Shown: positions 44,101 through 52,464, numbered from the stretch's first letter. The stretch is DNA of 64,000 bases from Thermohalobaculum sp039805905 (GCA_039805905.1 JBDIVM010000002.1:434001-498000), one strand, 5' to 3'. The notes: generated by a model not told the origin, from the sequence alone. Made by a program: numbers and translations.

Positions 44101-45432
44101 CTATTCCGCGTCCAGTGCCTTGAGTTCGTTCTCGAAGTCTGCCTTCGACACGGCGACCTCGGTGATCTTCGCGCGGGCGAGGATCAGGTCGACCACCTTG
44201 TCCTCGAAGATCGGCGCCCTGATCTGCTCGAGCATCTGCCGATTCTGCTTGACGAAGTTGAAGTACTCGCGCTCCTGACCCGGATAGCGGCGCGCCTGAT
44301 CCATCACCGCCCGGGCCATCTCCTCGTCGCTGATCTCGATCTTCTCCTTCGACCCGACTTCGGCGAGCAACAGGCCGAGGCGAACGCGGCGCTCGGCCAG
44401 CTTGATGTGCTCGGCCGTCGTCTCGATCGCGGGGTGATCATGCCCGCGGTGATCCGGATTGTCCTCGTGCCAGAGCTGGTGGGCGATCGATTTTGCCTCG
44501 GCGTCGACCAGCGAAGGCGGCAGATCGAAGGTGACCATTCCATCGAGCGCATCGAGCAACCGGCGCTTTATCAGCGCCCGCGAGGCATCTGCGAACTCCG
44601 CTGCGATCCGCTCGCGGATCTGGGTCTTCAGCTCGTCCAGCGTCTCCGAGCCGTACCGTTTCGCAAGCTCGTCATCGATCGCCGCCGGCTTCGGCGCGCG
44701 GACTTCCTTGACCGTGACCTCGAAGACCGCTTCCTTCCGGGCGAGGTTCTTGGCGCCGTAATTCTCCGGGAAGGTCACCTTCACCTCGCGTACCTCGCCG
44801 GTCTTGACGCCGACGAGCTGACTCTCGAAGCCCGGAATGAACGAGCTCGACCCCAGAACCAGCGGATAGTCCTCGGCCGAGCCGCCCTCGAAGGTCTCGC
44901 CGTCGATCCTGCCGACGAAATCGATGATCACCTGGTCGTCGTCCTTGGCCTTCGCGGTCTTGCCGCGCGCCTCGTAGCTGGTTGCGCCCGCACTGAGCTT
45001 GGTGAGCGCCTCCTCGATCGATGCATCGTCCACCGCGACGGTCCGGCGCTCGAGCGCGATGACGGAAAAGTCGACCTCGGGAACCTCGGGCAGGCAGTCA
45101 TAGCCGAACTCGACCGTGAGGTCGTCGCCCTCCTTGAAACTGTCGTTGACGATCTTGATCTCGGGCTGCTGCGCCGGGCGGTGGCCGGCATCCTTCAGAT
45201 GCTCGGCAACGGTCTGCTCGACCGTCTCCTGCACCACCTCGCCCATGACCGACTTGCCGAACATCTTCTTGAGGAGCGGCATGGGCGCCTTGCCCTTGCG
45301 GAAGCCCTTCATCTGGAAGCCTGACCGTACGGTCATCAGCTTCTCGGTGGTCTTCTCCTCGAGCCTCACGGCCGGAACGACCACGGAATATTCGCGCCTC
45401 AGGCCTTCGGCCTTGGTTTCGGTCACCTGCAT
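44101..45432 (-). CDS. tig: Trigger factor
   Basis: Ribosome-associated chaperone with peptidyl-prolyl isomerase activity, 443 residues. The N-terminal ribosome-docking region contains GFQMKGFRKGKAPMPLLKKM, with the variant of the GFRxGxxP signature; the FKBP domain follows (DQVIIDFVGRIDGETFEGGS), and the rest is the helical arm domain. Start at MQVTETKAEGL; AAGGA lies upstream, and the in-frame extension to 45546 runs into the tRNA-Leu gene. First gene of the tig-clpP-clpX-lon block. Confidence 0.96.
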   Translation of the reverse strand: MQVTETKAEGLRREYSVVVPAVRLEEKTTEKLMTVRSGFQMKGFRKGKAPMPLLKKMFGKSVMGEVVQETVEQTVAEHLKDAGHRPAQQPEIKIVNDSFKEGDDLTVEFGYDCLPEVPEVDFSVIALERRTVAVDDASIEEALTKLSAGATSYEARGKTAKAKDDDQVIIDFVGRIDGETFEGGSAEDYPLVLGSSSFIPGFESQLVGVKTGEVREVKVTFPENYGAKNLARKEAVFEVTVKEVRAPKPAAIDDELAKRYGSETLDELKTQIRERIAAEFADASRALIKRRLLDALDGMVTFDLPPSLVDAEAKSIAHQLWHEDNPDHRGHDHPAIETTAEHIKLAERRVRLGLLLAEVGSKEKIEISDEEMARAVMDQARRYPGQEREYFNFVKQNRQMLEQIRAPIFEDKVVDLILARAKITEVAVSKADFENELKALDAE

Positions 45433-45504
45433 CGACCCGTCCTTCGCTTCGTGCCGGCCGCCCTGGCCGGTCCGTTCCTGCTGTTCACGCCACGCGGAGC
45501 CCAG

Positions 45505-45589
45505 TGGTGCGGGCGGAGGGACTTGAACCCCCACGCCTTGCGGCACGAGAACCTAAATCTCGCGTGTCTACCGGTTCCACCACGCCCGC
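45505..45589 (-). tRNA. tRNA-Leu (anticodon TAG)
   Basis: An 85-base class II tRNA on the minus strand: acceptor GCGGGCG/CGCCCGC, D-arm TGGTGGAACCGGTAGACA, anticodon stem CGAGA/TCTCG around TTTAGGT, a long variable arm (TGCCGCAAGGCG), T-arm GGGGGTTCAAGTCCC and encoded CCA. The long variable arm with TAG anticodon identifies tRNA-Leu reading CUN codons. It lies 72 bases upstream of tig. Confidence 0.96.
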
Positions 45590-45746
45590 GCGCCGCCTCT
45601 TCCCCGGGCTGGCCCGGGGGGTGCAAACCGGCCTCCCTATAGCAAGCCCGTATGACGTGCGATAGAGGGAAATCGAGCGGGATATTCCACTGTGCCGCAG
45701 CCATCGCCCGAATTGCAGGGGTGCCGGGTGCCGCAGCGTCAGGCGG

Positions 45747-47324
45747 TCAGAGCCCGAGGTCGCGGAAGACCGCGGGAATCATCTCCGGGATATCCTCGGC
45801 GATCAGGCCGGGGCCGAACTTGCGCGCCGCCTCGACGTGGAGCCAGGCGGCGGTCTCGGCCGCCGCCATGGGCGCGAAGCCCCGCGCCAGCAGACCTGTG
45901 ATCATGCCAGCCAGCACGTCGCCCGAGCCCGCAGTCGCGAGCCAGGGGGCAGTGCGCTCATAATGGGCCGAGTTGATGGCGGCGCGACCCTTCGGGTCCG
46001 CGATGACGGTGTCGGCACCCTTCAGCAGCACAACGCATCCGGCCCGGGCGGCGGCCTCGCGCGCGGCGTCGACCTTCGAGTAGGCAGGGCCCCTCGTGGC
46101 GGGGGCCGCGAGCTTCGCGGCGATGTCCGGGAGCAGACGGGCGAACTCGCCCATATGCGGGGTCAGGACGCAGTTCCCATGCAGCAGCGCGAAGAGCTTC
46201 GCCGGATCCTCGCCGAAACTGGTCAGCGCGTCGGCATCCAGCACCGTGCCCCGTTTCGCAGCGAGGGCTGCGGCGACCAGCCCCAGCGTATGCGCCCCCA
46301 CCCCGAGGCCGGGGCCGAGGCAGACGGCACTGAAGCGCTTGTCCGTCAGGATTTCTGCCAGCGCGTCGGCATCGGCGACCGGGCGCAGCATGATGGCGTT
46401 GAGCTGAGCCGCGTTCTCGATCATCGCCGCGGGTGGCGGGCCGAGGGTAACGAGCCCCGCGCCAATCCTGAGCGCGCCCCGGGCGGCGAGCCGGGCGGCG
46501 CCACCGTTGCCGACGCCACCCGCAAGAATCAGGGCGTGGCCGTAGGCGTATTTGTGCTTGTCAGAGACCTTGCCGACCGGGCGGGTCTCCGTCACCAGAT
46601 GCGCGCAGATTGACTTGTCTGCAGGGGCACCTGTGCCCGGATCCGGTGAATACCCAAGCAGACGAAGACCGGCAATCCGATCAAGCCCGATATCAGCAAC
46701 CTTGACGACCCCACAGTGGTATGGCCCGTGCGCGATGTAATGACCAGGCCGGGCACAGTGAAAGGTCACGGTGAGCGATGCGCCGGTCCACGGCTCACCA
46801 GCGCAGAGAAGTCGTCCGCTGTCGAGACAAAGACCGGATGGTGCGTCTACCGCAACAATCTCGGCGCCGTCCAATTGGCCTTCCTTCATGAGCCGCGCGG
46901 TCTCGCCCTCAAGCGGCCGTGTCAGACCCGAACCGAAAACTGCATCTATCAAGATTCTGCGCCCGCCTGCGTGCGAACTGAAATCGGTCGACGGCCGCAC
47001 CTCCCCCATCCCCCGCCACCGCCGGCAGTTCTCTGCTGCGTCCGGGGGCAGCTTCGTCTCGTCGCCGTAGAGGAAGACCTCCACCTCCCAGCCGCGCTCG
47101 CGCAACAGCCGCGCCACCACGAAGCCGTCGCCGCCATTGTTGCCCGGACCGCACAGCACTATCGCCTTGTGCGGCGCGGCGGCCAGTTCCGGCCGCCATT
47201 CGAGGATCGCCTCGACCACGCCCCGGCCGGCGCGCTCCATCAGCTCGAGGCCGGTCACCCCGCCCGACGCAATGGCGGCCTCTTCGATGGCGCGCATCTG
47301 GGCGGCAGTCAGAAGTTCGGTCAT
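45747..47324 (-). CDS. nnr: Bifunctional NAD(P)HX epimerase / ADP-dependent NAD(P)HX dehydratase
   Basis: Metabolite-repair enzyme that restores hydrated NADH and NADPH. The 525-residue fusion has the YjeF N-terminal epimerase (LCGPGNNGGDGFVVARLL, AVDAPSG) and the C-terminal ribokinase-like dehydratase (GHALILAGGVGNGGAARLAA, CLGPGLGVG, LTPHMGEFARL, TAGSGDVLAGMI). The start MTELLTAAQMRAIE fits the family; earlier in-frame codons are in poor context. It is divergent from glnB. In Rhodobacterales this gene is commonly adjacent to glnB-glnA, as here. Confidence 0.95.
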   Translation of the reverse strand: MTELLTAAQMRAIEEAAIASGGVTGLELMERAGRGVVEAILEWRPELAAAPHKAIVLCGPGNNGGDGFVVARLLRERGWEVEVFLYGDETKLPPDAAENCRRWRGMGEVRPSTDFSSHAGGRRILIDAVFGSGLTRPLEGETARLMKEGQLDGAEIVAVDAPSGLCLDSGRLLCAGEPWTGASLTVTFHCARPGHYIAHGPYHCGVVKVADIGLDRIAGLRLLGYSPDPGTGAPADKSICAHLVTETRPVGKVSDKHKYAYGHALILAGGVGNGGAARLAARGALRIGAGLVTLGPPPAAMIENAAQLNAIMLRPVADADALAEILTDKRFSAVCLGPGLGVGAHTLGLVAAALAAKRGTVLDADALTSFGEDPAKLFALLHGNCVLTPHMGEFARLLPDIAAKLAAPATRGPAYSKVDAAREAAARAGCVVLLKGADTVIADPKGRAAINSAHYERTAPWLATAGSGDVLAGMITGLLARGFAPMAAAETAAWLHVEAARKFGPGLIAEDIPEMIPAVFRDLGL

Positions 47325-47468
47325 CGGCGCCCCACGTCTCCTGCACCGGACCCGATCCGGAGCCTCGCTGGCCCTCGATCCGACGGGGTTACGGATCAAG
47401 TCCGGGCCATTGGCGCCGAGAGCGGCCTCGTGGTCAAGCCGCGGCGGGACAGTTCCTGACCGCGGTCG

Positions 47469-47515
47469 ATCGATGCCTGCAATTTGGGCAACATGCCTGT
47501 TTCGCAGGCATCGAT
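47469..47515. promoter_or_regulatory. Inverted repeat upstream of the glnB promoter, possible activator sites
   Basis: ATCGATGCCTGC (47469-47480) and GCAGGCATCGAT (47504-47515) are perfect 12-base inverted arms separated by 23 bases; between them lies a third copy, ATGCCTG (47493-47499). The cluster is centred about 118 bases before the transcription start expected from the sigma-54 element, the normal distance for enhancer-bound NtrC dimers. The motif does not match the usual NtrC consensus, so another regulator or an RNA structure is possible. Confidence 0.5.
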
Positions 47516-47582
47516 TTCAGGCGGATCGCGCGGCATCCTGCCGGTCGGCCGCTTTCCATCGAGATTCCAGCGTCCGGTGAAA

Positions 47583-47600
47583 CTGGCACGCTCCCTGCAT
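47583..47600 (+). promoter_or_regulatory. Sigma-54 (RpoN) promoter of glnB-glnA
   Basis: CTGGCACGCTCCCTGCAT contains the invariant GG (-24) and GC (-12) exactly ten bases apart, with TGGCACG complete and CTGCA in place of TTGCA. It lies about 75 bases before the glnB start codon. A sigma-54 promoter here would place glnB-glnA under nitrogen control through NtrC. Confidence 0.7.
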
Positions 47601-47673
47601 TACCCTATGCCAGGATCGAACGCGCGCGGCTGGCAGGCCCACCCGCGCAGCAATGCACGGAAGGGAGAGCCCG

Positions 47674-48012
47674 GTGAAGAAGGTCGAAGCCATCATCAAG
47701 CCGTTCAAGCTCGACGAGGTCAAGGAGGCGCTCCAGGAGGTTGGCATCCAGGGCCTGTCGGTGATCGAGGCCAAGGGCTTCGGTCGTCAGAAGGGCCATA
47801 CCGAGCTCTACCGCGGCGCCGAGTACGTCGTCGACTTCCTGCCGAAGGTGAAGATCGAGGTCGTCATCGCCGACGACCAGCTCGACACCGTCGTCGAGGC
47901 GATCGTCGGCGCCGCGAGAACCGGCAAGATCGGCGACGGCAAGATCTTCGTGACGAATGTCGAGCAGGCGATCCGCATCCGCACCGGCGAGGAGGGCGCG
48001 GACGCGCTCTGA
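47674..48012 (+). CDS. glnB: Nitrogen regulatory protein P-II
   Basis: Trimeric signal protein reporting 2-oxoglutarate, ATP/ADP and glutamine status. A GTG start at 47674 is chosen because AAGGGAGA lies five bases upstream and it gives the canonical KKVEAIIKPFKLDEVKEAL N-terminus with exactly 112 residues; an in-frame ATG at 47653 would add seven. The T-loop carries the uridylylation site Y51 (TELYRGAEYVVDFL), and the B-loop is GAARTGKIGDGKIFV. It is followed after 83 bases by glnA. Confidence 0.96.
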   Translation: MKKVEAIIKPFKLDEVKEALQEVGIQGLSVIEAKGFGRQKGHTELYRGAEYVVDFLPKVKIEVVIADDQLDTVVEAIVGAARTGKIGDGKIFVTNVEQAIRIRTGEEGADAL

Positions 48013-48095
48013 GCGCACTGCCCCGCCTGCCCCGGAATCCGGCGGAGAACCGCCAGAAACCCAAAACTTCATCACAGGAACAGAAGGGACCACCC

Positions 48096-49505
48096 ATGAG
48101 CAAGTCAGCCGGCTTCGCCAAGCGGATCAGGGACGAGGAGATTGCCTATGTCGATCTCCGCTTCACCGATCCGCGGGGCAAGATGCAGCACGTCACGGCC
48201 ATCGCCGATGTCGTCGACGAGGACTGGGCCGACGAAGGCTGGATGTTCGACGGCTCGTCGATCGCCGGCTGGAAATCGATCGACCAGTCGGACATGAAAC
48301 TGATGCCGGACGTCGACAGCGCCCATATCGACCCGTTCTACGCCGAGAAGACGCTGGCCATCTTTTGCACGGTCGTCGAACCCGACACCGGCGAACTCTA
48401 TGACCGAGACCCGCGCGCGACCGCAATCAAGGCCGAACGCTACCTCAAGAGCTCTGGCATCGGCGACACCTCGTACTGGGGACCCGAGGCCGAGTTCTTC
48501 ATGTTCGATGACGTCCGGTTCCAGGTCTCAATGAACAAGGTCTCCTACGAGATCGATGCCATCGACGGTGCATGGAACTCGGACACCGAATACGAGATGG
48601 GCAACATGGGACACCGGCCCGGCATCAAGGGCGGCTATTTCCCGGTCAACCCGACCGACGCCGCGCAGGACATCCGATCCGAGATGCTCTCGACGATGAA
48701 GCGGATGGGCATGAAGGTCGACAAGCACCACCACGAGGTGGCCTCGTGCCAGCATGAGCTGGGCATGATCTTCGACACGCTCGTGAACATGGGCGACAAC
48801 ATGCAGAAGTACAAATACGTCATCCACAACGTGGCGCATGCCTATGGCAAGTCGGTGACATTCATGCCGAAACCCATCAAGGGCGACAACGGCACCGGCA
48901 TGCATGTCAACCAGTCGATCTGGAAGAACGGCAAGCCGCTGTTCGCCGGCGACCAGTATGCCGATCTGTCGCAGGAGGCGCTGTGGTACATCGGCGGCGT
49001 GCTGAAGCATGCCAAGGCTCTGAATGCGCTGACCAACCCCGGCACCAACAGCTACAAGCGGCTCATCCCCGGATTCGAGGCGCCGGTGCTGCTGGCCTAT
49101 TCGGCGCGCAACCGCTCGGCGTCCGTTCGTATCCCCTGGACCGAGAGCCCGAAGGCGAAACGCGTCGAGACCCGCTTCCCGGATCCCTCGTCCAACCCCT
49201 ATCTCGCCATGTCGGCGCTCATGATGGCCGGCCTTGACGGGATCAGGAACAAGATCCATCCGGGCGAACCCTCCGATAAGGATCTCTACGACCTGCCGCC
49301 CGAGGAACTGGCCGGAATCCCGACCGTCTGCGGAAGCCTGCGCGAGGCCCTGGGCTGCCTCGAGGGCGACATGGACTTCCTGCTGGCGGGCGACGTGTTC
49401 ACCCGCGGCCAGATCGAGGCTTACGTGGACCTCAAGTGGGAGGAGGTCTATGCCTACGAGCACACGCCGCACCCGATCGAGTACCAGATGTACTATTCCT
49501 GCTGA
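48096..49505 (+). CDS. glnA: Glutamine synthetase, type I
   Basis: Dodecameric enzyme making glutamine from glutamate, ammonia and ATP, 469 residues, of the GSI-beta class. Motifs: latch MFDGSSIAGW, EAEFFMFDD metal site, KGGYFPVNPTDAAQ, ATP loop MPKPIKGDNGTGMHVNQS, and the adenylylation site Y398 (DKDLYDLPPEEL), so activity is likely controlled by GlnE. Starts at MSKSAGFAKRIRDEE, downstream of AGAAGGGA. Forms an operon with glnB and ends at a strong terminator. Confidence 0.97.
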   Translation: MSKSAGFAKRIRDEEIAYVDLRFTDPRGKMQHVTAIADVVDEDWADEGWMFDGSSIAGWKSIDQSDMKLMPDVDSAHIDPFYAEKTLAIFCTVVEPDTGELYDRDPRATAIKAERYLKSSGIGDTSYWGPEAEFFMFDDVRFQVSMNKVSYEIDAIDGAWNSDTEYEMGNMGHRPGIKGGYFPVNPTDAAQDIRSEMLSTMKRMGMKVDKHHHEVASCQHELGMIFDTLVNMGDNMQKYKYVIHNVAHAYGKSVTFMPKPIKGDNGTGMHVNQSIWKNGKPLFAGDQYADLSQEALWYIGGVLKHAKALNALTNPGTNSYKRLIPGFEAPVLLAYSARNRSASVRIPWTESPKAKRVETRFPDPSSNPYLAMSALMMAGLDGIRNKIHPGEPSDKDLYDLPPEELAGIPTVCGSLREALGCLEGDMDFLLAGDVFTRGQIEAYVDLKWEEVYAYEHTPHPIEYQMYYSC

Positions 49506-49530
49506 CGGGCGCGCAGCGGGCCTGTATGGA

Positions 49531-49556
49531 GGGCGGCGCGGCGACGCGCCGCCTTT
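49531..49556 (+). terminator. Intrinsic terminator after glnA
   Basis: GGCGGCGCG and CGCGCCGCC form a perfect nine-base-pair stem with the four-base loop GCGA, followed at once by TTTT. It starts 25 bases after the glnA stop. This is the best Rho-independent terminator in the window. Confidence 0.88.
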
Positions 49557-49586
49557 TCCGCGCGCGCGCCGGGATCTGGAGGCGCG

Positions 49587-50111
49587 ATGGACATGGCCCC
49601 GCCGGGACAACCCGATCTCACCGATCTTCGCGCCGCATCCGCTGCGCTGCTCGAGGCGGTGCTCGCGCTCAACAACGCCCACGCGGCCGAGACTTCGGAA
49701 CTTGACCTGCCTCGGCTCCGGGCGCTGCTGGACGCAGCCTTTCTGGCGCGCGCAACCACGGATGGCAGCGCCTTCGTGATCGCTTTCGACGAAAGCGCCG
49801 CCTATGACAGCCCGAACTTCCGGTGGTTCCGCTCCGGGCCGGACAGGTTCATCTATGTCGACCGGGTGGTGGTCTCGTCCGCAGCGCGAGGGCGCGGGCT
49901 CGCGCGGGCACTCTATGGCGAGGTCGAGGAAGCTGCGGCAGCCTCGGGGCGGAGCAGCGTCGTCTGCGAGGTGAACCTCGTGCCGCCGAATCCGGTGTCG
50001 GACGCCGTCCATGCGGCACTGGGCTTTACCGAGGCCGGCAGGGGATCGCCCGCGCCGGGAAAGGCGGTCCGATACCTGAAAAAGTCCCTGGCCCTGCGGG
50101 GCGCCCGATGA
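49587..50111 (+). CDS. GNAT-family acetyltransferase
   Basis: A 174-residue protein with the Gcn5-related fold: strand-loop-helix for acetyl-CoA binding (VDRVVVSSAARGRGLARALY, the R/Q-x-x-G-x-G/A loop being RGRGLA) and a conserved C-terminal segment (CEVNLVPPNPVSDAVHAALGF). The substrate is unknown. GGAGG precedes the ATG. Its stop overlaps the start of the zincin gene (ATGA), so both products are probably made together. Confidence 0.85.
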   Translation: MDMAPPGQPDLTDLRAASAALLEAVLALNNAHAAETSELDLPRLRALLDAAFLARATTDGSAFVIAFDESAAYDSPNFRWFRSGPDRFIYVDRVVVSSAARGRGLARALYGEVEEAAAASGRSSVVCEVNLVPPNPVSDAVHAALGFTEAGRGSPAPGKAVRYLKKSLALRGAR

Positions 50112-50524
50112 GCGCCGCCGATCCGGTGGCCGGTATGGTCCCTCCCTCGCTTGCCGGCATTGAGCGCCTGGCGCGGGCTGCATTTGCCGAGATCCCGGAG
50201 CCGTTCCGGCGACACTGCTCGGGGCTGGTGATCAGGGTCGCCGACTTCGCCGACGACGCTCTTCTCGACGAGATGGGCATCGAGGACCCGTTCGAGCTGA
50301 CCGGGCTCTACCAGGGCATAGCGCTCACCGGGAAATCGGTGATGGACTCAGGCTCCCTGCCCGACACGGTCTGGCTTTACCGCCGGCCGATCCTCGACGA
50401 ATGGGCCGAACGCGGCGACGTGCCTCTCGGCCGGCTGGTCATGCACATTCTGGTGCACGAGATTGCGCATCATTTCGGCTATTCCGACGACGACATCGCC
50501 GCGCTGGATGACTGGCGGCGGTAA
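50108..50524 (+). CDS. Zincin-type metallopeptidase family protein (COG3824-like)
   Basis: A 138-residue predicted minimal zinc protease. The HExxH motif is at 117-121 (LVHEIAHHFGYSDDDI), with the acidic tail usual in this family. It has no signal peptide, so it would act in the cytoplasm. Proteins of this family are widespread in alpha- and actinobacteria but have no established substrate. The reading frame is open well upstream, but the ATG at 50108, which overlaps the acetyltransferase stop, begins the family N-terminus. Confidence 0.82.
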   Translation: MSAADPVAGMVPPSLAGIERLARAAFAEIPEPFRRHCSGLVIRVADFADDALLDEMGIEDPFELTGLYQGIALTGKSVMDSGSLPDTVWLYRRPILDEWAERGDVPLGRLVMHILVHEIAHHFGYSDDDIAALDDWRR

Positions 50525-50537
50525 CCGCAGCCCGTCC

Positions 50538-50684
50538 TCATATCCGACCGTCGACGAAGAGCTCGATCTGGTCACGGGCGATGCCGAGGTCGCGCAGGCG
50601 ATGGTCGTCCAGCCGGCTCAGCATCCTGATGGCGCGGTTCCGGCCGATGTGCCGGGTCAGCGCATTCACAAGGGCAGTCAGCAT
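50538..50684 (-). CDS. DUF1127 micro-protein
   Basis: A 48-residue, arginine-rich protein: a basic N-terminal half (NALTRHIGRNRAIRM) followed by the hallmark LSRLDDHRLRDLGIARDQIE of DUF1127. Related small proteins in Rhodobacter, Agrobacterium and Brucella are linked to RNA-binding, CcaF1-like functions, phosphate and carbon metabolism, and stress-induced sRNA turnover. The N-terminus is uncertain because an in-frame TAG lies 30 bases before the ATG and no strong ribosome site is present. It sits convergent to the zincin gene. Confidence 0.75.
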   Translation of the reverse strand: MLTALVNALTRHIGRNRAIRMLSRLDDHRLRDLGIARDQIELFVDGRI

Positions 50685-50819
50685 ATGCGTTGTCCAGTCC
50701 GATATGGTTTCCTACTGGCAGCAGACATAGGTGCGGCAATGCCTCAGTCCACCCGCACGCACGGAATGCTGCATTGCAAGTGATGCAAGGCTTCAAGCCG
50801 CATCAGGGCGGCTCCTCAG

Positions 50820-51260
50820 TCAACGCAAGTTCAGTCCTGCGCCGAGATCGGCAGGCTCCACTGTCCGTGCGTAGCGGATGATCGCGTCCAGGTCCTGAAG
50901 TGTCAGCCGGATCGGGTGGACATGCGCCGGCAGATGCTCGGGGAACGGCTCGGTCATGCCCTCGATCTGCGTGAAGGAGGGGTGCGGCCGCAGGGTCCAG
51001 AACGCCTTCATCCGGTCCTCCCAGTCCGGAAATGTCCGCAGCACGGCGAAGGAAGGCGTCGACCCAATTCCGCCCATCCGGTTCTTCGGACTGACGACGT
51101 GGCAGCGGCCGCAGTTCATCAGGGTCAGCTCTTCGCCGGGCGCATACCCCTCTGCACCAGCAGGCACCGCGGCGAGCGCCGCGGCAAGCCCGAGGGCCGG
51201 CACCACGGCACAGATCGTCAGGAGTGGATGCGCGGCGAGGCGAGACGCGGGTTTCATCAT
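50820..51260 (-). CDS. Periplasmic c-type cytochrome
   Basis: A 146-residue protein with a Sec-type signal peptide (basic N-terminus, hydrophobic LLTICAVVPALGLAAALAA, then cleavage near AGAEG) and one covalent heme site, C50-G-R-C53-H54 (MNCGRCHVV). The C-terminal LTLQDLDAIIRYARTVEP helix is typical of class I cytochrome c. Electron partners are unknown. Its ATG overlaps the stop of the CaiB-family gene upstream (ATGA), an odd pairing of an electron carrier with a CoA enzyme. Confidence 0.85.
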   Translation of the reverse strand: MMKPASRLAAHPLLTICAVVPALGLAAALAAVPAGAEGYAPGEELTLMNCGRCHVVSPKNRMGGIGSTPSFAVLRTFPDWEDRMKAFWTLRPHPSFTQIEGMTEPFPEHLPAHVHPIRLTLQDLDAIIRYARTVEPADLGAGLNLR

Positions 51261-52360
51261 TGCTCCTCCGCGACGCCCCAATCTGCCAGTACCTCCGCGC
51301 GCCCAACGTCCGCACGGGCGGGACAGTGCCGGATCTCCGGCCGGTGGTTCGAGAAACGTGGCCCCGGCGCCGGCTGGTCAGGCGGGCCCGTGAACGTGCT
51401 CCGCGCGCGGTTGTGCGGATGGGCCGGGGCCTCGGCCATGGTCAGCACCGGGGTCACGCAGGCATCCGTGCCCTCGAATCGTGCAACCCAGTCGTCGCGA
51501 CTGCGGGTGGCGAAGACCTCGGCGATCCGCGCCGCGAGCCGCGGCCAGCCGGCGCGGTCTCCCTGTGCCCAGCCCTCGCCTTCAATCCCGAGGCCCCGCG
51601 TCAGTGCGGCGAAGAACTGCGGCTCGATGGCGCCGACCGCCACGGACCTGCCGTCGGCACAGTCATAGCAGCGGTAGAACGGCGCGCCGCCGTCGAGCAG
51701 GTTCTGCCCCCTGCCCTCCCGCCAGACGCCCGTCGACTTCCAGGCATAGAGGAACGCCATCTGGCTGGCCGCGCCGTCGAGCATGGCGGAATCGACCACC
51801 TGGCCCCGGCCGGTGCGCATGGCCTCGATCAGCGCCGCGAGCATGCCGAAGGCGAGGAAGAGGCCTCCGCCGCCGAAATCACCCACCAGATTCAGCGGCG
51901 GCAGCGGCGGCCCGTCCGCCGGCCCGATGGCAGAGAGCGCCCCGGACAGCGCGATATAGTTGATGTCGTGCCCCGCGGTCTGTGCCAGCGGCCCGTCCTG
52001 CCCCCATCCGGTCACCCGGCCATAGACAAGGCGCGAGTTCAGCGCCAGTGCCACATCAGGTCCGAGACCGAGCTTCTCCATCACGCCGGGCCGAAGCCCC
52101 TCGATCAGCCCGTCGGCGCGCCGGATCAGCCGCTTCGCGAGGGCGAGGCCGGCGGGCGTTTTCAGGTCGAGCGTGATCGCGCGGCATCCGCGATGCATGA
52201 CCACGTCGCCGGTATCCGCGATCAGCCCGCCGCGGTCGACCGAAGGCCGCGCGATCCGCAGCACGTCAGCGCCCAGATCCGCCAGCAGCATGGCACCATA
52301 GGGCCCCGGCCCGATGCACTCGAACTCGAGGATGCGCAGCCCTTCCAGCGGTCCCGGCAT
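51257..52360 (-). CDS. CaiB/BaiF family CoA enzyme, alpha-methylacyl-CoA racemase-like
   Basis: A 367-residue member of the class III CoA-transferase fold. It carries the racemase-type sequence: GPLEGLRILEFECIGPGPYG at the N-terminus, the His-containing AGHDINYIALSGALSAIG and the Asp-containing NLVGDFGGGGLFLAFG, which correspond to the His/Asp catalytic pair of alpha-methylacyl-CoA racemase. It would invert 2-methyl-branched acyl-CoA esters for beta-oxidation. A formyl- or other CoA-transferase is the alternative. GAGGGAG five bases upstream of the ATG at 52360 decides the start over the GTG at 52366. Confidence 0.87.
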   Translation of the reverse strand: MPGPLEGLRILEFECIGPGPYGAMLLADLGADVLRIARPSVDRGGLIADTGDVVMHRGCRAITLDLKTPAGLALAKRLIRRADGLIEGLRPGVMEKLGLGPDVALALNSRLVYGRVTGWGQDGPLAQTAGHDINYIALSGALSAIGPADGPPLPPLNLVGDFGGGGLFLAFGMLAALIEAMRTGRGQVVDSAMLDGAASQMAFLYAWKSTGVWREGRGQNLLDGGAPFYRCYDCADGRSVAVGAIEPQFFAALTRGLGIEGEGWAQGDRAGWPRLAARIAEVFATRSRDDWVARFEGTDACVTPVLTMAEAPAHPHNRARSTFTGPPDQPAPGPRFSNHRPEIRHCPARADVGRAEVLADWGVAEEQ

Positions 52361-52464
52361 CGGCACTCCCTCGCTTCAACCGGGTTCAGCTTGGCGGCGG
52401 CCCGGCAGCATTGCAAGCGGTGCGCCGGCACACCTATGCTCGGCGCCGCGACAGAGGAGCAGCC

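Larger units (their letters stand above)
47325..47673. other. Divergent intergenic region between nnr and glnB
   Basis: About 350 bases without a gene. Its right half carries regulatory DNA: a triple repeat with a 12-base inverted repeat (47469-47515) and a sigma-54-type promoter (47583-47600) directed at glnB. A ribosome site AAGGGAGA (47661-47668) ends the leader. Nothing clear was found for the nnr promoter. Confidence 0.7.

Noticed and set aside
45423..45704. Minus-strand frame across tRNA-Leu
   Set aside because: Translated tRNA sequence; no ribosome site and no family resemblance.
50572..50796. A 74-residue minus-strand frame overlapping the DUF1127 gene
   Set aside because: It is in another frame from the recognisable DUF1127 protein and consists of Cys/Pro/Arg-rich sequence without motif.
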